Numbered from the stretch's first letter, positions 50,301-63,569 are shown. The stretch: 64,000 nt of DNA from Eulemur rufifrons (GCF_041146395.1 NC_090989.1:224968843-225032842), one strand, 5' to 3'. Notes: a model not told the origin generated them from the sequence alone. Numbers and translations: made by a program.

Positions 50301-50469
50301 GTCCTCTTAAGGAGGCTGCTCGTTTCCCGGGGAGGAAATCAGTGGTTGAACCGCGCAGAACGGTACCACCAAGGCTTGGCTGCTGGTAGAGCGCAGGCAG
50401 GGCCTGGAAGAGACACGGCTGATAAGGAGCCACAAACTCAGAGGCAGTTCAATCAGGCAAAGACGCTGT
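47311..50469. other. Intergenic DNA, mostly unassigned
   Basis: 48590-49060 (tttgggttgtaagcgacaga onward) looks like an old interspersed repeat I cannot name. 49800-50450 is less AT-rich and non-repetitive, with a few CpGs at 50160-50360. Antisense frames at 49115-49405 and 50128-50433 have no homology. No gene is supported. Confidence 0.4.
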
Positions 50470-50680
50470 AAGGTCTGGAGTTCTGTCCCAGAAGACCGGG
50501 GTTGTGTTCCGCCCCACCTCTTGCTAGTTATGTGGCCTTAGGGAAGATACTTAACAGTTTTCTGCTCTGAAAACTGGAAATATTAAGTGCTGACTTCAGA
50601 GGGCTGTTGGGAAGGTGGATGAGAAAATAGTGTGTGTAAAATGCATAGTTCAAGGGCTGCAATGTAGGTGTCTATTAAAA
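50470..50680 (+). mobile_element. MIR SINE
   Basis: ctcttgctagttatgtggcc, ttagggaagatacttaacag and the aaactggaaatattaagtgc block follow MIR in order. Confidence 0.75.
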
Positions 50681-52664
50681 AACAAGAACTCATTACAGAT
50701 AATAAAGATGGTAAAGTATTTATTAAAATATCATTCGAAATTTCAAATCCAAAAGCTGGAAAGGACTATGAAGCCATGTGGTCTGACGATCTCACTAGGA
50801 GCCGGGCAGTGGCTTTCCCCAGGAGATGATGGGCACAGTAGCTCGGAATGTATGGATGTTCCAATCGTAGTCCAGCGTTTCTTCTTTGAAACCATACTAC
50901 TACCAGACTCCAGTGCCACCAGAGCAGGACCCCCACGGAGTATCCGTCACCTGCTATGGTGCCTGGCACTAAGGATTCATTCAGTTGGCGAATGAAACCC
51001 GAGGATGCTAGGCATGTCACCAGAATATATCATTTTTCGCTTTGTGTTTCCTCTTCTAAGCTTTTCTGAAGAGTCAATGAACATAATATTGCGAACTGCT
51101 TAATGCATGACACAAGATATTCAATAGCTTAATATGTGAACTAAGCCAAAAAAACATTGGGATATGGTAAGGAAAACTGCTGTTGTATAAAAATACTGTT
51201 GGAATTAAGATCAAATAAAGGCATTTGTTCCCCTTCTCCAAATAGGGTCAGGCCAAGATTCCTGGCCTGCTTTTACTTTCCCACAGCAAATGGAATCCAC
51301 AGAGAACCCCTCTCCCACTTCTACCTCTTTCTGCCACTTAAAGTAGGATGGCCAGAGGAAGAGCACAGTTAGACTCCAAACTCCTGCCACAAGATGAGAG
51401 TGACATTCGGGCTTCAATGTCTAAAATGGAGCCACTTCTGTAATTCTGTACTTTCTCTTTTTGAAGGAGAGCCAGTCAGAAATAAGTGGGTCCCCAGGCA
51501 GCCTAATGTCCTGGTGCCTTGATAGTTTTTAAGTATGCACCCTGTATTTATTTAGGCTGCAAGGGGGAAGGGAGGGGAAGAAAGACCACTAGCAGTGGCG
51601 CTCAGCTTTGCTTTTCCTAAACAATGCAATTCCAGACCCAAGCGTGATTATGCAGCGTGTGAAACAAAAGCCCTGCATTCAGATTTAGTGGGCTATTTGT
51701 TCACTCAAATGGTTAAATCACCCTACTAAGGAGGCAGTTAAATAGGGACAGCATGGACACTTTTGCAGGTCATATGCAAATGATATCTGCTGGAGCTGTG
51801 TACTATTCTACATCGTGGCCTTGAAGCCCTGAGTTTAAATAACTCCCATTATTATTCATACATTTTCCTGTGAGAGAGGCCACACACAGCCCCACCCCAC
51901 ACAATTTATAACTGATTCTTTCTAGCCTTTCAAAGTGTAGGAGTAACAGGAGTGCTAGGAAAATAATTTTTTCCATCTTGCCATAATTCTAGCGATATTT
52001 TTAGCACCTCTTAAATACTAGCACCCCAGGCAACTCCTGTCTGACTCGCCTCTTATTCTGGCTCTGCATGGAATAGAGTATAAAATAGAGGAAAGAAGGA
52101 ATTTGTGGTAATGAGAGATCACTGGAGATATTTAAAAACTCGTAAAATACTGATGAACTTCCAAAGTGTGATGCTTAGCCAATGTGTAAATCAACATTTA
52201 GTAGAATACACTGAAGATCCAAAAAATTAGGAATCATATCTATTTTGGTTCATTTCCTGCCTCTTCAAATGAAGGAAATAAACTATAAACTGTAAAACTT
52301 TATATTCCTTCAAAGGATTTTCATGTGTATGATGTCATTTCTTTTTAACTGAAGGTACAAACTTCTCAGTTTATAATACCTTATTGTCGTTCATCATTAG
52401 TCCATGTAACACCTTTCTTATTCAATTATTTTTTCTCTTTAATCCTCAATCTCCATTTCTAGTCTCCTCTCCTCAATAAGTTTTCAAACTAATATGTTGA
52501 TAATGAATCTTTAAAAATGCATGTATCATAGTAAAATATGGAGTATTGTTTGGAACATGTTTCTGTTTTTGATTTCTCATACAATCCTGTTTTTAAGATC
52601 GATGTTGCTATAGCTATAGTTTGCTCATTATTTTTAAGTCCTGTAAGGTATTCCTTAGTGTGCA
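50681..52664. other. Intergenic DNA, no recognised gene
   Basis: 51540-51900 is non-repetitive and includes an octamer ATGCAAAT at about 51774-51781. It could be conserved non-coding DNA, but that cannot be judged without alignment. Confidence 0.35.
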
Positions 52665-54640
52665 TTCACTCTATTTTTTTTATCTTTAAAAAATTGTGGT
52701 AAAATATGCATGATAAAAATTTTTACGATTTTAACCATTTTAACGTGTACAGTTCTGTGGCATTAGATGCATTCCCATTGTTCTGCAATCATCACCACTG
52801 TCCATCTCCAGAACTTTTTCATCTTCCCAAGTGCAACTCTAACTATTAAAGACTGACTCCTCATTCCTCCTTACCCCCAGTCCTTGGCAATCACCATTGC
52901 ATCCACTGTGTTTTACTATCCCCAGCTGATGGACGTCTAGATTGTCTTCAAGACCCAGTATCACAAACCACACTACAACCCATGACCCCAGACTGATCCC
53001 CTTATGAAGGGGTGCAAGAATTTGTATACTAGATTTTCCAACTTGTTACATTCTGCCATCTCTGGAATTATCTATGTTTTAATTTTTTTCCATTCTAAGT
53101 ACTCTTATTTTCATTTGAGTTTCTTAGATTACTGAAGAGTTTGAGCATTCTTAATACTCTTGTTAGTGACCTGAACTTATTTTTCTGGGAATTGCCTATT
53201 CAATACTTTGCTCATTTTAGAATTGGGTTTCACATTTTATTTCTTGTTGATTTTTCGGAGTTGTTTGTATACCATAGGTGTTAGCTTCTTGCTGGTTTTG
53301 AATGTTACAAATATTTTCCCCCAAACTCATCTATTTGTTATTTTGTCTATGGTGTTCTTTATTTGGCAGAACCAAATCCATTATTATTATTTTTTTAAAT
53401 CTTAGAGTTTGTGGTTTTAGTATCTTGTTCCAGAAGTCTTTTCCTTACCCCTAAATAAAAAACATACTGTTCTATATGTTCTTTAAAATTTTCTTTACAC
53501 TTATTTTAGTTTCTTTATAGTTCTTTATTTTCTTTATGACTTTATCTCTCACATTTATGCCTCTGATCCATCTGAAGTGCTCTTCTCATCATTTCATAAA
53601 CTATTAGGTCCAGCCTTATTTTGCCTTGTCATAGTGATCCACTTTCTCATCGCAATTTACAAACAATCCATCCTTTCCCATTGTTTTGTGGTGCCAGCTT
53701 TATCTTATATGAAGTTCCTGAATATGTGCACTGCTTCTAAGAAGTCCGTTCTTTCCCAAGTGGTCCATTTGCCTGGTCCAGATTCAGTGCCACTCTGTTT
53801 CTATGGCTCAGTCATAGGTCTCAACGTCTGGTGAAGTGAGTGTTCCTTTTCTTGTGTACCTATTTCAAAATGGCCTTAGCTATTTGTAGAATTTTACTTT
53901 TCCATATAGATTTTAGAATGAATTTGTGCAGCTCCTTAAAAACATACCTTTGGAAATTTGATGGGATTGCCTTGAACATATAGATTAATTTGGGGAGCAC
54001 TGATACCTTTACTTCGATATGTCATCCTTTACATAAACAATCGATGTCTCTCCATGTATTCAGAATTTACTTTATGTCCTTTAATAGGCCCTTTTTAGTT
54101 TTTATTCTATAAAGGCCAAAGATATTTTTGGTTAATTTCTAGATTAGTTATTTCTGTTACTATTGTAAATGGTATCTTATTTTTGAGGTCATTTTTGCTC
54201 ATGTAGAGGAATATTGTTGTTTTATAAATTTATCTTATAATACAACAACTTTGCTAAACTCTTATTAGTTCTAATAGTTTGTTGATTCTCTTGAATTTTC
54301 TATGTGGATAATACTGTTGTCTGAAAATAATAAGTTTTACCTTTCCCATCTAATCCTTGCACTTCCTCTGTCTTTTTTCTTTCTTTTTTTTGCCTATAGC
54401 ATTGTTCCATTCTTCTTGTACTATGTTAAATGGGGAAGTGATAACAAGAATTTTTGTCTTGTGTCCAATATTACTGGGAATAAGTTACTCCCTTATATGT
54501 GATGTTTAATGTAGGTTTTTTGGTACGTAGCCTATTTAGGACATTACCTAATATTCATTATTCTCTGGAGTCATTAAACTTTGTCAAATGCTTTGTCTGC
54601 ATGTTATTATAATCAAGTGATTTTTGTCCTCCATACCATA
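52665..54640 (-). mobile_element. Old L1M, long 3' fragment with degenerate ORF2
   Basis: From aaattgtggtaaaatatgca through the 3' UTR-type block, then reversed ORF2-like text such as ttctcttgaattttctatgt and ttgccttgaacatatagatt. About 2 kb, heavily mutated, with some insertions. Short open frames inside are remnants of it. Confidence 0.75.
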
Positions 54641-54884
54641 TTGCCTCCCACTGTAAGGAACAAAAGGAAGGGAAAAGAAGGAGGGACCATTAAGCATCTG
54701 TCCAGTGCAAAGGAGTCCTGAGGGGATGCAGTGAGAATTGGGGATTATGGGCAAATTTCAATGAACAATACCAGGAACAGGTCATCTGTGGTTCTTTAGG
54801 GTTTCATAGGAAACAGTGGAAGGGGTTGTGAAATAATCACATTAAAATTATAAAATGCTATGATTAAAAGAAAAAAGTATCCTA

Positions 54885-55115
54885 AATTTATCGAGTATTT
54901 ACTATATGTGTATATCAGATTCCAAGTTGGGCAGTTTTAAACCTGTTATAGCCCTTAAGCTTCATGACAACCCTGTGATGTGGACATTATTTCCCCTGTT
55001 TTAAAAATGAGGAAACAAAGGCTTAAAGGAGTTAAATAACTTGCCCAGGTTTTAGCAGGTAGAAAGTGATAAAGCTAGTGTTCAAGCTCAGGTCTTTTTC
55101 CAAAGCTCAGGTCTT
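54885..55115 (-). mobile_element. MIR SINE
   Basis: cgagtatttactatatgtgt, catgacaaccctgtgatgtg and aataacttgcccaggtttta follow reversed MIR. Confidence 0.75.
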
Positions 55116-57011
55116 TCTCACATGCATACTATGTTCCTTAAAAGATTTCTAATGACAATACAAAAGAGATGTGAAAATGAAACCTAGTCAGTCATCAAAA
55201 CCAAAATAAAACAGTTCCATTTCAATGTATACAAATTTGGGGAAAAAGAAAATGAACCAGCGCTCCTTTGAGAAATGAGTGATTCCAGGACTAGAACAGA
55301 GAAAGTACAAGATAAGCTTGGAACATGTTATTATGCCAGAAAGCAAAAAAGTCCTCATAAAAAGTGAGCAGGACCTGTCAAAAGGATATAGGAACCAGCT
55401 TGAACAGGCTCCATTTGGCCAAAGCTGGAAAACTTTGAGCATCAAAAGAAATAAGAACAGTAATTCTTTCAACTCCATTGAATAGAATAAGAATCCACAA
55501 GTCTAATCCACTGCTAATAAATAGATAAATAAAAATACGGAAGAAAAGAAGATTCTTAACTGAGGGAGAATGCCAACCTGTAAATATGGAGGGAGTGGGG
55601 TAGTTGGAAAAATCACTATTTTGCAATAGTAAAAGATTGGCGTAGGCTTGCATCATGAATGAATGTTATATCTAGGGTGTAAATTTTGATTCAGACCATG
55701 ATATGTTCATGGTCTCAAAATGTTTACCCATTGATTATTAGGTGCAAGGAGGAAACTAGTAAAATGTACAGTGGAGAAACTGGACAGCACCTTGACTAAG
55801 TAATAAAAATTAATATCACTAATGATGGACTCGTGTGTCTCCAGATAGGATACTTTGAGAAGGACAAAACACCACTTTATGTAGTAGTCTGGTCAAACGT
55901 CCATAATCTGAATCTAATCATAAGGAAACGTGAGCCAGCCAAACTCAAATTGAGGAATGTTCTATAGAATACTGAAAGATTGAGGAGCAGTTCCAGATTT
56001 AAAGAGATTAAAAAATATGACATATACAATTTAATATATGCTTCTCGACAGTATCCTGTACTAGAGAGAGACATATTCTAAAAGATGTTATTGGTACCAT
56101 CGACAAAACTGGATTATGGGCTGTAGATTAGATAAAACTATTATATCTGTTTCAAATTTCCTGATTTGGATAACTACTGAAGCACTGGAAAAGAGTATCC
56201 TTGTTCTCAAGAGATACATACTGAAGTATTAAGGAGAAAATGGGTGTTCTCAAATGGTTAAGAAAATAAACAGATAGTAAGATGTATATAGGTAGAAGAA
56301 GGAGAAAGCAAATAGGGCAATATAGGAAAAATTAGTAAAATTGAATAGAAGGTATATGAAAGTTCCCTGTATGATTTTTACATCTTTTCAGTAAGTATGA
56401 AATTATTTCAGAATTGAAAAAAATTGTGGAGAAATTTAGTAAACATGGCCATTTGTCAAAAATGCTGATGGAACTTTGGCAATCAGCATTTGACCCCTCG
56501 CATCTCTGTTTCCCCAGGAGAATGATTACTAGCACTCCTGAAGGGCATGTTTGTCCCCAAGACTTGCTCATCAGGCGGAGCAGAGGCGTCCTTCTTGTTG
56601 GCTTAATTTTCTTCACTTTCTTGTACGTTTAGCAGCACCAATTAGAAGAAAAGGAGGCATTTGTTGGGGAATGGAGGGTTTTATTTTTATCCTTACTCAA
56701 AATAGGGTATGCCAAGCCTAACAATTTCAATTTTGCCAACACTCTCACATCTCCATTTGCCAACATGATATATTTATAATAATATTCTTTAAGAAATCAC
56801 CCTCCTATGACATTCTGCACCTACCTTTGGGGACTGAAAAACACTTGATCTTTGTTTTAATCTCCAACTGTGTTCCAAAACTCTGTATGGAGTTCAGAGT
56901 TACTTTTGAGATATGGTTTGAGTGGTACCAACGAAGTCACACTGATTGTATTATTTCTAATACTTTGCCTATCAGAAGTGAATAGGAATGTCACAAGTTG
57001 AGTTGCATTTT
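55116..57011. other. Intergenic DNA, AT-rich, no supported gene
   Basis: Frames of 60-96 codons on both strands show no homology. 55180-56400 may be further old repeat material, unassigned. Confidence 0.35.
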
Positions 57012-58094
57012 TTTTGTTTGTTTAAAACACATTTGAAAAATTGTGGTAAATTACATATAAAATTTACCACCTTAACCCATTTTAATTGTACTGTTGACCC
57101 TTGAACATCATAGGTTTGAACTGCATGTGTCTACTCATATGTAGATTTTTTTTGCATAAATATATTGGAAAATTTTTTGGAGATCTGTGATAATTTGAAA
57201 AAACTTAGACAAACTGTGTAGTGTAGAAATACTGAAAAAATTAAGAAAAAGTTACGTATGTCATGAATACATAAAATATTTGTAGATACTAGTATATTTT
57301 TTTCATTTGCTACCATAAAATATATACAAATCTATTATAAAAAGTTAAAATTTATCAAAACTTAAGCACACACAGACTCTACATGGTGCCATTTACAGTA
57401 TAGAGAAATGTAAACAAACGTAAAGATGCAGTATTAAATCATAGCTGCATAAAATCAACTGTAGTAATACTGTACTATAATAATTTTGTAGCCACCTCCT
57501 GTTGCTATTGCAGTGAGCTGGAGTGTTGCAAGTATTCGCTTAAAATGCACCATGAGCTTAATCATCTCTGCCTGAGCAGTTCATCTCTCTAGTAAGTTGC
57601 TTATCATATTAATAGTAAAAAGTGATCTCTCTCAGTTCTCGTGTATTTTTCTTTGTGTTTATTGCAATACCGTAAACCTTGAATAACACCATGGGACTGA
57701 TACAAAGTACCACTAATGATGCTGGAAGTGCTCCCAAGAAGCAGAAAAATGTCATGACATTACGAGAAAAACCTGAATTGTTTACGTATAGTACATTGAG
57801 GTCTGCAGCTGTGGTTGCCCACCATTTCAGACAGATGACGATTCATTTTGTAAACAGATGACATAAATTTATGATATTGATAAATACAGTGCAGAACTGT
57901 GGAAGTATTTTCTCTTCCTTACGATTTTATTAATAACATTTTCTTTTCTCTAGATTACTTTATTATAAGTACATAGTATATAATATACATAATGTACAAA
58001 ATATGAGTTAACAGACTGTGTTTATGTTATGGATAAGGATTCTGGTCAACATTAAGCTATCAATAGGTAAGTTTTTGGTGAGTCAAAAGTTATA

Positions 58095-59989
58095 TGCTAT
58101 TGAGATGTTTGAGTTCCTTGTATGTTCTGGATATCAGTCATCTGTTGGATGAATGGTTTGCAAATATTTTCTTCTATTCTGTAGATTGTCTTTGCACTCT
58201 GTTGTCTCTTTTGCTGTGCAGATGCTTTTTAGCTTGAAATAATCCCATTTGTTTATTTTTGCTTTTGTTGCCTGTGCTTTTGAGGTCTTACTTATAAAAT
58301 CTTTTCCCAGATCAATATCCTGACACATTTCCCCTATGATTTTTTAAAGTAGTTTCATAGTTTTGGGTCTTACGTTTATGTTTTTGATCCATTTTGAGTT
58401 GATTTTTGTATAGGATAGGAGGTGGGGGTCTAGTTCTATTTTTCTGAATATAGATATCCAGTTTCCCCAGCACTATTTATTAAAGAGACTGCCCTTTCCC
58501 CAATGCATGTTCTTGGATCAAAAATCAGTTGGCTCTAGATGTAAGGATTAATTCTGGTGTTCTCTATTCTGTTCCATTGGTCTATGTTTCTGTTTTTGTG
58601 CCAGTGCCATGCAGTTTTGGTTACTAAAGCTTTGTAGTATATTTTGAAGTCTGGTAGTGTGATGCCTCCAGCTTTGTTCTTTTTGCTCATGATACTTTGG
58701 CTATTTGGGGTCTTTTGTAGTTCCATACAAATTTTAGAATTTTTTTCTGATTCTGTGAAGAATGTTATTGGTATTTTGATAGGGATTACATTGAATCTAT
58801 AGATTGCTTTGGGCAGTATGGTAATTTTAACAATATTAATTCTTCTGATCCATGAGCATGAGATGTTTTTCCATTTGTTTGTATTCTCTTCAATTTAATT
58901 CATCAGGGTTTTGTAATTTTCCTTGTAGAGGTTTGGCAGGAGATTAATATCCAGAATATACTATGAACTCAAACATCCCAACAGCAAAAAACCAAATAAT
59001 CTGATTAAAAAATGGGCAAATGATCTACACAGACATTTCTCAAAAGAAGACATACAAATGACCAATAAGTATATGAAAAAATGTTCAACATCACTAATCA
59101 TCAGGGAGATTCAAGTCAAAACCACAATGAGATATTATTTTACCCTAGTTAGGATGGCTATTATCAAAAAGATTAAAAAAAAAAAAACAAATGCTGATGA
59201 GGCTGCAGAGAAAAGGAAACTCTTATACACTGTTAGTGGGTATGTAAATTAGTACAGCCACTATGGAGAGCAGTATAGAGGTTCCTCAGAAAACTACAAA
59301 AGGAACTTCCCTATGATCCAGCAATTCCACAGCTAGGCATTTATCCAAAGGAAAGGAAATCAGTGTATCAAAGAGACATCTGCATCCTCATGTTTACTGC
59401 AGCACTATTCACAATAGCCAAGATGTAGAATCCACCTAGGTGTCCAGCAACAGATGAATGGGCAAAGAAAATATGGCATATATACACAATGGAATACTAT
59501 TCAGCACAAAAAGAATTAAATCCTATTATTCATGGCAACATGGATGGTACTAGAAGACATTATGTTAAGTGAAATGATCCAGGAACAGAAAGTTAAACAC
59601 TGCATGTTCTCACTCATATATGGAAGCTAAAAAAAATGTTGATTTCATAGACGTAAAAAGTAGAACAGAGTATATTAGAATCTGGGAAAGGTAGAGGGAA
59701 GAGGAGGATAGGGAGAGATTTGTTAAAGGATACAAAATTACAGCTAGATAGAAGGCATAAGTTCTAGTGTTCTGTAGCACTGTAGGATGATTATAGTTAA
59801 TGATAATAAACTATATGGTTTCAAATAGCTAGAAAGAGGATATTGAATGTTCTCCAACACAAAGAAATGATGCATCTTTGAGATGATGGGTATGATAATC
59901 ACCCTGATCTGATCATTACACATTATATGTCTCATAACATCACTGTGCCCCATAAATATATACCATTATTATGTGTCAAACAAATTTAA
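58095..59989 (+). mobile_element. L1 with 5' inversion (twin-priming structure) inside Tigger
   Basis: 58095 to about 58932 is minus-strand L1 ORF2; reverse frames contain [20 protein letters not shown] and [15 protein letters not shown] text of the ORF2 C-terminal third. From about 58936 the same L1 runs on the plus strand through the end of ORF2 and 3' UTR to a short A-run. About 40 bp of L1 around gatatccagaa occurs in both parts in opposite orientation. Flanking duplication: aaaagttata (58085-58094) and aaaagttatta (59990-60000). Dead, with many stops. Confidence 0.87.
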
Positions 59990-60340
59990 AAAAGTTATTA
60001 CATGGATTTTCAACTGTGGGGTACAGTGGCCGGTGGTCAATGCTAGATAGAAGGCATAAGTTCTAGTGTTCTGTAGCACTGTAGGATGATTTTAGTTAAT
60101 GATAATAAACTATATGGTTTCAAATAGCTAGAAAGAGGATATTGAATGTTCTCCAACACAAAGAAATGATGCATCTTTGAGATGATGGGTATGATAATCA
60201 CCCTGATCTGATCATTACACATTATATGTCTCATAACATCACTGTGCCCCATAAATATATACCATTATTATGTGTCAAACAAATTTAAAAAAGTTATTAC
60301 ATGGATTTTCAACTGTGGGGTACAGTGGCCGGTGGTCAAT
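59743..60340 (+). repeat. 299-bp tandem duplication (two copies, one mismatch)
   Basis: Copy 1 is 59743-60041 and copy 2 is 60042-60340. The only difference I find is A at 59793 against T at 60092. Each unit holds about 247 bp of L1 3' UTR, the L1 target duplication and about 41 bp of Tigger 3' end. The breakpoint shows a 2-bp GC microhomology. Confidence 0.95.
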
Positions 60341-61229
60341 GCCCAGAAACTCTGCATTGTTCAAAGATCAACTGTATAGTTCAGTGGCATTAAGTACATT
60401 AATATTGTTGTGCTACCATCACTACCATCCATTCAAAGAACTATTCATATTGCAAAACTGAAACTCTGTACCCATTAAACAGTAACTCTCCAATTCTCCT
60501 TCCTCTAGCCCCTGACAACCACTGTTGTATTTTGTGACTCTATGGATTTTACTACTATAGTTACAGGTACCACATATAAGTAGAATAACACAGTATTTAT
60601 GCTTTTGTTACTTGTTTATTTCACCTTAGCATAATGTCCTTAAAGTTCATCCATGTTGGAGCATACATCCTAATTTCATTCCTGTTTAAGGCTAAATAAT
60701 ATTCCATTGTATGTACATATCACACTTTGTTTATCTGTTCATCTGTTGGTGGACATTTGGGTATCCCTTTTGGCTACTGTGAATAGTGCTGCTATGAACA
60801 TTGGTATACAAATATGTTTGCATTCTTGTCTTCAGTTGTTCTGGGTATATATCCAAAAGTGGAATTGCTAGATGATATAATTCTATTTCTAAATTTTGAG
60901 GAACCATCATACTATTTTCTATAGCAGTTGCACCATTTTACATTCCCACCACCAGCAGTGCACAAAGGTCCTAATTTTTCCACATGCTCACCAACACTTG
61001 TTATTTTATGTTTTCTTTCTTTCCTTTTTTGATAGCAGCCATCCTAATGGGTGTGAGGTGGTATCTTATGTTTTGTATTTCTTTTAAATGCAAATTCCCT
61101 TGAGAAGGAAAACAGAAATGTTATCACTTATCAATACTCTACTTTCAATGAGTTTGTAAGATTTTCTTTTTTTTTCCCCTAAAAATGATAGTTAACAGGT
61201 GTGACTAGATGGAAAGTACTTGTGTGTGG

Positions 61230-61335
61230 TAAAAATAGCCCTGAGCTTTGAGCCAGAGGCCTGTCTCCAACACATTACTATGAAGCCTTCAATAAATTAA
61301 TACAATCCATAAATGCTTCAATTTCTATATCTGGA
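61230..61335 (+). mobile_element. Probable MIR fragment
   Basis: gagctttgagccagaggcct, aataaattaatacaatccat and the tcaatttctatatctgg block suggest MIR, diverged. Confidence 0.45.
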
Positions 61336-61381
61336 CAATGTACACTATACACTGTACATTGGACAATATACACTATGCAGC

Positions 61382-61562
61382 ATTGGTTCTCAAACTTTAG
61401 TGCACATCTGAGTCACCTGTAGAGCTTATGAAAGCAAATATTGCTGCACTCACCTCAGAGTTTCTGATTCAAGGGTCTTTGGTGGGCCTTGAGCATTGCC
61501 TATCTATAAATGCTGCGGATGTTACTAGCCCAGGGACCATATTTTGAAAATCACCAGTCTAC
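61382..61562. mobile_element. MER5A-type hAT relic
   Basis: attggttctcaaactttagt, gagtcacctgtagagcttat and attttgaaaatcaccag mark the element. Confidence 0.8.
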
Positions 61563-63569
61563 AGACTTATTTTAGGAGTGAGGTAATGTAAGTTAAATAC
61601 TTTCATACAATTGTTAAGCACTTTGAAATGCTAGAGATTAATTTAATCATGCGAGGTAAGAGAAGTCTTCCTAAGATAGGCAGTGAAATCCAATAAGGCA
61701 GTACTTTTCAGTAATGCACTAAGATCTTTGAGACTTGAGTGTTCTGAAAAGTCAGGCAATGAGGAGAGACTATCAAAAGAAGGAGACGGACTTTGGGAGT
61801 AAAACTGGGCAGGTGTCAAAAACTTATTTTACTTAACGCACAAGTTTGCCCAGGAACAGTTCTAATTCCTCTTTGAGTCTTCAGAAAGGACTTTTGTTCA
61901 GCTGCAAGGAAGGGAAAACCCAATGAACAGACATAATAAGACCTACGTAAACAATTAAGGTCTTTTGTTTTTTTCCTCATGCAACAAGAATCCTAGAGGT
62001 AGAAAGTTACTGGTATTAATTCAATGGCTCAAGGATTTAGTACTGAGGTCTGAAGTTTCTTGACCTTTCATGTGTACAACATGGTTGCTGCAGGTCCAGC
62101 CATTACGTCTGCTTTCCTTGTTTTCCTGGAGGGTGTAAGGAGAAAAAGACAAAGAGTAAAAGCCAGTGTCTAAGTTAGGAAAACAAACCTTTCCCAGTAA
62201 TTCTCAGCAGTTTTCTGCTTGTGCCTTCATGTCCAGAACTCTCTCTTAGTCACTCCTAGCTTTAAGCATGGGTAAGAAAGATTTCATTTGAGTACCTTGC
62301 TATTGCAAACTAAATTAGCATTATGTTAGTCAGATGCAATGGGGCTACAGTCTGCCCCAGCTTCATAATTATTTTCCTGCACCTAGTGATTTCAGAGTCA
62401 GGTAGTGAGGTGACCATGGGCAAAACCGTTAGTCTTTCTGAATTCTCTTATTCTTATATGATTGAATGTTCTTTTTTTCTTCCTTCCTTTCTTTTTTTTT
62501 TTTTAGCTAATGCCATCATTAGTATTTTAACATGTATGGCAGATTGAAGCTTTGGAGTGCTTCTGCTCATATTAGCTCTGTTGTTTCTCTGAGTCTCCTT
62601 GAGGGGTAGTTTTAGCCCTGTTTTGTAGGCATGGGAATAGTGGTCCCCTTTCCTTTGTATCTCTTTTGAATCCTACCATGTTATCCCCTAAGTCTCTGTA
62701 GCCTGTCACCACATTTTGGTCCTTCCCCAAATATGGCCTGCTGTTCAAATTTCCTAGTCAAAATCCCAGCCTTTCCTATGTCCCATTGCCTCTAGCCACT
62801 ATGTGATGCTCAGCAAATCAGACAGACTGATTCATGGAAAGAGCACATTAAGACATTAAACTTGAAAATAAACCTAGGCTGTCACTGTATGGAAAAATTT
62901 TCAGTCTGTGTTCTCAACCAGGGGTTAATGATTTCCTTAGCCTCTTAATCTACTCACCACGACATAGAGGCACTAATGAAGTCCAGCTTGTACATTCTTG
63001 AGAATCTGGAAATGTGCTTTGACAACACAAAATAGTATATTTATTTGTGGTTTCTCTTTTTCATTCTTTCTTATGAATTTGAGAGGGTGTGAAAAAATAA
63101 ATGATGTCTTTCCATGAGGTAAACATTAAAAGTCTTTTTGAAAAAGTGCATATTCAGGAAGATTTGAAAGAAGGGTGGTATGGGCCAACAGGCTGGTGGC
63201 AGGCAGGTGGCCTCAGGCATAGGGGAAGCCAGTGGAAAGAAGAGAGTAGAAGTGGAGGATATAGGCAGTGGGTAGTAGACATGTCTGGGCCGATGAGATG
63301 AGAGTGGTAGGAAATGACAGCCGACACTAATAGCCTTGCTAAAAATATAGCAATACAGATGTGAATGGCAGGCAGGAGAAGGAGGCCAGCTCTGGGTGCT
63401 GTGGTTTAGAGAGGAAAATGGTAAAGTAGACAAGGACAGGGAGACTGACTAGCAGGAAGCACTGAGTGCCTAGAAGGGAAATGATGTCCCTAAGAAAGTA
63501 GGAGCCTGGAGAGAAGTAAAACACATAGACCAGTTTATCCCATTTGAATATAACTCAGCAAACACTTAT
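61563..63569. other. Intergenic DNA, no supported gene
   Basis: A T-rich run lies at about 62468-62505. 63070-63470 resembles an unassigned old repeat; the 120-codon antisense frame there (63071-63433) has no homology. Confidence 0.35.

Larger units (their letters stand above)
57091..60374 (+). mobile_element. MER8/Tigger-type transposon, split by an L1
   Basis: Starts ctgttgacccttgaac at 57091, ends gttcaaagatcaactg at 60374, with TA on both sides (57089-57090, 60375-60376). Parts are 57091-58094 and, after the L1, about 60300-60374. A frame at 57679-57861 (SAPKKQKNVMTLREKPEL...LRSAAVVAHHF) is the start of a pogo/Tigger transposase HTH region. It then jumps directly to 3' non-coding sequence, so the transposase is mostly deleted. 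Confidence 0.88.
57012..61095 (-). mobile_element. Old L1M element hosting nested insertions
   Basis: The L1M text runs from 57012 to 57090 (aaaatttaccaccttaaccc) and resumes at 60375 (tagttcagtggcattaagta) through cttatttatttcacc-like and tgggtgtgaggtggtatctt blocks to about 61095. The pieces join exactly at the TA where the Tigger inserted. Confidence 0.85.

Noticed and set aside
57679..57861. 60-codon frame with transposase-like start as a possible domesticated gene
   Set aside because: It is cut short and sits inside an internally deleted Tigger with intact terminal structure; no sign of exaptation.
59744..60252. Two almost identical 69-codon minus-strand frames suggesting a duplicated small gene
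   Set aside because: They lie in reversed L1 3' UTR and are duplicated only because the 299-bp unit is.
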